Below, in pieces: positions 6,303 to 9,337 of a stretch of 9,337 nt of DNA. Origin of the DNA: Gammaproteobacteria bacterium (GTDB lineage: Bacteria; Pseudomonadota; Gammaproteobacteria; Pseudomonadales; UBA3067); the NCBI GenBank assembly GCA_019090565.1, contig JAHRVS010000068.1, positions 1 to 9,337 of the forward strand. The letters run 5' to 3'. The notes under the pieces were generated by a model. The model searched no databases. It worked only from the letters and a program-made list of their open reading frames with translations, and was not told where the DNA came from. The position numbers and the translations under genes were made by a program. Within the stretch, counting starts at the first letter, position 1; each line of letters begins with the position of its first letter.

Positions 6303-6934
6303 GAAAGAATCAGGCGCTCCAGTACGTCACGAATATGTTCCTGTACTGACGCAAGAGATTGAGAGGCATCTACCACTGCATAGCGAGAGGGGTTTTGTTC
6401 CGCCCTTGATAAATAGGCCTCACGAACCCGCGCAAAGAACTCAAGGTCCTCTTGTTCAAATCGATCCAATGCACCACGCTTTGCCGCACGCTGCATACCC
6501 AGCTCTACAGGCAGATCGAGCAAGATGGTTAGATCAGGCCGTAGCGAACCTTGCACAAGGGTTTCCAGTTGCTGAATTGTGTCAAAAGACATGTTTCGAC
6601 CACCGCCTTGGTAAGCAAAACTGGCGTCAGTAAATCTGTCAGAAACAACCCATCTTCCTTGCTCTAAAGTAGGTAAAATTAAACTCTGAAAGTGTTGCGC
6701 ACGCGCAGCGAAAATAAGCAATAACTCGGTGTTTTCACAAACAAGCTCTTTACGAGGCGCCAGAAGTAACTCCCGAATCTCTTCGGCCAAGGGGGTTCCG
6801 CCTGGCTCGCGAGTAAGTAGCACATTCTTATTGTGGCTATCTAGCACCTCTTTAATCCATGCGAGGTTACTACTTTTTCCGGCGCCTTCTGTCCCCTCTA
6901 GACTGAGAAATAACCCTCGCTGCGTATCACTCAT
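6299..6934 (-). CDS. tmk: Thymidylate kinase
   Basis: A 211-aa cytosolic enzyme that phosphorylates dTMP to dTDP in dTTP synthesis. The P-loop EGTEGAGKSS is at about 13–22. It is followed by LTREPGGTPLAEEIRELLL (40–58), the DR motif in SDRFTDASFAYQGGGR (97–112), and a LID region RAAKRGALDRFEQE (about 148–161) with basic residues, as in the E. coli-type (class II) enzyme. A GAGG Shine–Dalgarno lies about 10 bases before the ATG. It starts 20 bp after the mltG stop and overlaps holB by 4 bp, indicating one transcript. Confidence 0.97.
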   Translation of the reverse strand: MSDTQRGLFLSLEGTEGAGKSSNLAWIKEVLDSHNKNVLLTREPGGTPLAEEIRELLLAPRKELVCENTELLLIFAARAQHFQSLILPTLEQGRWVVSDRFTDASFAYQGGGRNMSFDTIQQLETLVQGSLRPDLTILLDLPVELGMQRAAKRGALDRFEQEDLEFFARVREAYLSRAEQNPSRYAVVDASQSLASVQEHIRDVLERLILS

Positions 6935-6954
6935 GCACTTGAAACCTCATATTC

Positions 6955-7983
6955 TTATTGACTGGGAGTAGAGCGGTAATCAGACCGCCTCTTCCACTGG
7001 TACTTTCTAACGGCTTGATTATGCGCCTTCAAGTTCGACGAAAAAGCATGACCACCATCCCCTCTGGCAACAAAATACAGACTATCTCCCCCTTTAGGGT
7101 GCAAGCTTGCGTAAATAGCTTCTCTCCCTGCCATCGCGATAGGGGTGGGAGGCAAACCAAAAATCATATAGGTGTTATAGGGGGTCTTGGTTTTTAAATG
7201 TTTACGGGTAAGGTTGCCATTATAACTTTTCCCTGCGCCATAAATCACTGTGGGGTCAGTCTGCAAACGCATTTTTTTCTTTAGGCGCCGAATAAACACG
7301 CCTGCAATCTCTGCACGCTCTACCGCTAAGCCTGTCTCCTTCTCAACAATGGATGCCATGACCAGTGCTTCGTATTGGTTCTTGTAAGGAAGACTTTTTT
7401 CCCGGTTCGCCCATTCCTCAGCCAGTACCTTTTGCATTCGAGAGTAGGCCCGCTTAAGCAAGCTAAGGTCTGTATCAGAACGAGAAAAATAGTATGTATC
7501 AGCGAAAAACAAGCCTTCAGAGAACCCCTCCTTAAGGTTTAAGACTTCATGTAATGCTCGCCTTAGCGGTGCTTCTAACGTATGGGTTAATTTTGACTCT
7601 TGCGACAAAGCCAGCAATAACTCATCCGCCGTCCAACCCTCCACAATGGTAAAGGCGTATTGAATATTTCTACCTTCGATAAATTGCGCAAGAATTTCTT
7701 TGGGCGTGCGGCCGGCATCTAGACGATACTCCCCAGCCTTAATTTGGGACGACTTTCCATTAACCCTCCCATAAAGCATCAGGGCCACAGGGCTTTTAAG
7801 CACGCCTTGCACAGAAAGTCGCTTGCAAACGCTTCGAAATGAACTGCCATGGGGGATGTTGAAATCGAGGTAAGCGTTAGGAAGGTTGACAGGGGTCTCT
7901 AACGACCGATAAGACACGTAAGAAAATGCAATGCTAAGCAGGGCAGTAACGCTAACTAAGGTTATCAGAATACGCTTAATCAT
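6955..7983 (-). CDS. mltG: Endolytic murein transglycosylase MltG
   Basis: A 342-aa inner-membrane enzyme (YceG family) that cuts nascent peptidoglycan strands. Residues 5–22 form one N-terminal membrane helix, with the rest in the periplasm. A LysM-like region (about 38–105, with IPHGSSF and KAGEYRLDAGRTP) precedes the catalytic domain. The active-site segment is ASIVEKETG (210–218), where a Glu (214 or 216; the family's catalytic acid is in this EKET motif) acts. LQTDPTVIYGAG (240–251), YNTYMIFGLPPTPIAMAG (269–286) and FVARGDGGHAFSSN (304–317) are family signatures. AGGG precedes the ATG at normal spacing. It lies 45 bp after pabC and 20 bp before tmk. Confidence 0.96.
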   Translation of the reverse strand: MIKRILITLVSVTALLSIAFSYVSYRSLETPVNLPNAYLDFNIPHGSSFRSVCKRLSVQGVLKSPVALMLYGRVNGKSSQIKAGEYRLDAGRTPKEILAQFIEGRNIQYAFTIVEGWTADELLLALSQESKLTHTLEAPLRRALHEVLNLKEGFSEGLFFADTYYFSRSDTDLSLLKRAYSRMQKVLAEEWANREKSLPYKNQYEALVMASIVEKETGLAVERAEIAGVFIRRLKKKMRLQTDPTVIYGAGKSYNGNLTRKHLKTKTPYNTYMIFGLPPTPIAMAGREAIYASLHPKGGDSLYFVARGDGGHAFSSNLKAHNQAVRKYQWKRRSDYRSTPSQ

Positions 7984-8028
7984 TTAGTACCCTGTCTCAT
8001 TTTTCATAGGAATTACGCGGACTACTCA

Positions 8029-8868
8029 CTAGCTGCCCATCCAGCGCTGAAAAGCTTGCGTTAGCATTCCGACTGGCCATTGCTTTGACTCCAGCTGGGT
8101 AACCGGCCAAACCCCAAACACACTGTTGCAAATAAACACTTCATCAGCATCCAGAAGTTGCTCGGTTCTTAAGTTTACTTTAATACGGGTTTCTACCTTG
8201 TGCTGATCGGCTAAATTCAGCACATGTGCGCGCATTACACCTTCAACACCCGCTCGATGCAGCAATGGGGTGATTAAAACATCATCCTTAACTATAAATA
8301 GGTTACTCATTGTCCCTTCGATAACGAAACCACCGTCATCCAGCATAAGCCCCTCAACGATATGCGGGTCACTCCATTCATTTCGGGCCATCACGCTATC
8401 AAGGCGATTAAGGTGCTTGAGACCAGCTAGCGCAGTATTAACACTAACAGGTGTATCGCAAAAGCGAATTGCCACTCCTTCGTCACGATTGGAACAAGAG
8501 TAGCTGGGGTGATCAAACAACATAAGGACGCGTTGACTAGCGCTCTGATCCTGAGGGAATGCGTACCCCCTCCCGCCAATACCCCGGCTTAAAATTATTT
8601 TCACAACCGCCGCACCAGAATGGCCAAGCAGGCCCTCTGCCTCGGCTTCACACAAGAAGCTCTGTAGCTCATTTTGCAATACGTCCAGCGCAAAGGGAAG
8701 GCGAAGCCGCTCCGCACCAGCCTGTAAGCGAGCTAGGTGCGCTTCCAGCAACACAATCTGTCCTGATGTATAAAGCAACGTTTCGAAAAGCCCGTCTCCG
8801 TAGGCCAAGCCTCTGTCTAAAATAGAGATGGTCTGGCAGTTGACTCCATTCATCCACGCTTTTTTCAT
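8029..8868 (-). CDS. pabC: Aminodeoxychorismate lyase
   Basis: A 279-aa fold-type IV PLP enzyme that releases pyruvate from 4-amino-4-deoxychorismate to give p-aminobenzoate for folate. DRGLAYGDGLFET (18–30) is the typical N-terminal motif. LKHLNRLDSVMAR (150–162) holds the Schiff-base lysine Lys151, nearly identical to the lyase rather than to branched-chain aminotransferases. VIEGTMSNLF (182–191) carries the PLP-phosphate region. The ribosome binding site is weak (TGATGG well before the ATG). The gene starts after a terminator that closes acpP, so it probably has its own promoter; I find only poor candidates in 8869–8945. It is followed by mltG 45 bp later. Confidence 0.95.
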   Translation of the reverse strand: MKKAWMNGVNCQTISILDRGLAYGDGLFETLLYTSGQIVLLEAHLARLQAGAERLRLPFALDVLQNELQSFLCEAEAEGLLGHSGAAVVKIILSRGIGGRGYAFPQDQSASQRVLMLFDHPSYSCSNRDEGVAIRFCDTPVSVNTALAGLKHLNRLDSVMARNEWSDPHIVEGLMLDDGGFVIEGTMSNLFIVKDDVLITPLLHRAGVEGVMRAHVLNLADQHKVETRIKVNLRTEQLLDADEVFICNSVFGVWPVTQLESKQWPVGMLTQAFQRWMGS

Positions 8869-8945
8869 ATTTATGCCATCACTGGTAAGCCACGCAATCC
8901 TGCGTCGACAAAGAGTAGCACGGACAAACTGCCACCCCTATAAAA

Positions 8946-8982
8946 CAAAAAAGCCGCTAAACTCCTTGAGTATAGCGGCTTC
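8946..8982 (-). terminator. Intrinsic terminator downstream of acpP
   Basis: On the minus strand, AAGCCGCTA pairs with TAGCGGCTT (8981–8973 with 8959–8951), with an extra inner ACTC/GAGT pairing after one mismatch. This is followed by a run of T (8952 downwards, TTTTTTGTTTT). It lies about 60 bases after the acpP stop and should largely uncouple acpP from pabC. Confidence 0.9.
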
Positions 8983-9038
8983 AATGTTTTTCCTTTACTT
9001 ACGCATCGAACAAATGCCTTTGCGCAAGCAGGTAGATC

Positions 9039-9272
9039 TTATTGATTGTTGTTGACGTAGGCGATTGCCAGACCAACAGAAGTGATTTTTTCAGCTTCTT
9101 CATCAGGAATTTCAGTCTCGAATTCCTCTTCAAGCGCCATAACAAGCTCAACAGTATCAAGTGAATCAGCACCAAGATCATCAACGAAAGACGACTCGTT
9201 CTTCACTTCTTCAAGGTCTACACCCAGCTGCTCAGCAACAATTTTCTTTACTCGTTCTTCGATAGTGCTCAT
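9039..9272 (-). CDS. acpP: Acyl carrier protein
   Basis: A 77-aa acidic carrier protein that holds growing acyl chains as thioesters on 4'-phosphopantetheine in type II fatty-acid synthesis. The attachment site is Ser37 in GADSLDTVEL (34–43). The helix II/III region EEEFETEIPDEEAEKI (48–63) is typical. The C-terminus SVGLAIAYVNNNQ is slightly unlike the more common 'TVQAAIDYV' but within family variation. A purine-rich AAGAGA lies about 10 bases before the ATG. fabG would be expected just beyond the right edge. Downstream there is a terminator rather than fabF. Confidence 0.98.
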   Translation of the reverse strand: MSTIEERVKKIVAEQLGVDLEEVKNESSFVDDLGADSLDTVELVMALEEEFETEIPDEEAEKITSVGLAIAYVNNNQ

Positions 9273-9337
9273 AAATATATTCTCTTGTAATGGAATGCTT
9301 CCTACGACGAACCGTCGGCGGGAAGTGTATTAAAACA

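Noticed and set aside
6301..6633. Plus-strand open frame opposite tmk
   Set aside because: It is antisense to a clear thymidylate kinase gene and has no recognisable domain.
9305..9317. CGAC/GTCG hairpin upstream of acpP
   Set aside because: The stem is only four base pairs with no T-run; it is too weak to call a terminator or operator.
9082..9333. Plus-strand open frame opposite acpP
   Set aside because: The serine-rich translation is the antisense shadow of the acidic acpP gene.

Overview
The window is an ordinary gammaproteobacterial chromosome segment. The evidence is the conserved fatty-acid/replication cluster acpP–pabC–mltG–tmk–holB–pilZ on the minus strand. Its proteins look closest to marine Cellvibrionales or pseudomonad-type bacteria: a true PilZ of the type IV pilus kind, a DUF1285 protein and a DUF4823-like lipoprotein. 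Base composition is intermediate. Genus-level assignment is inference only; there is no rRNA or other strong marker.

Layout. Positions 2–826 (+) hold the 3' part of a gene for a probable outer-membrane or cell-surface protein, cut by the window edge. A sulfotransferase gene follows directly (835 or 892–1866, +), and its end is copied by a short 16-bp tandem repeat. Facing it on the minus strand are a DUF1285 gene (1964–2548) and a DUF4823-like lipoprotein gene (2664–3272). A class V aminotransferase (about 3404–4519, +) is transcribed divergently from the lipoprotein gene and contains a perfect 33-bp palindrome. A 380-bp non-coding stretch (4520–4899) carries a 93-bp inverted-repeat element and a strong plus-strand terminator, possibly the end of a small RNA.

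From 4900 to 9272 everything is minus strand: pilZ, holB, tmk, mltG, pabC and acpP, read in the order acpP to pilZ. pabC, mltG, tmk, holB and pilZ are closely packed; holB overlaps tmk by 4 bp. acpP is separated from pabC by a strong terminator.

The cluster joins lipid synthesis (AcpP), folate synthesis (PabC), cell-wall processing (MltG), dTTP supply (Tmk), clamp loading (HolB) and pilus assembly (PilZ). Two departures from the usual order stand out. fabF is not between acpP and pabC, and tatD does not follow pilZ; the intergenic repeat region and the oppositely oriented aminotransferase lie there instead.

I see no CRISPR array, transposase, prophage, toxin–antitoxin pair or defence gene. 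I found no convincing new multi-gene system. The most unusual signals are structural: the palindrome, the intergenic repeat, the orphan terminator and the missing fabF.
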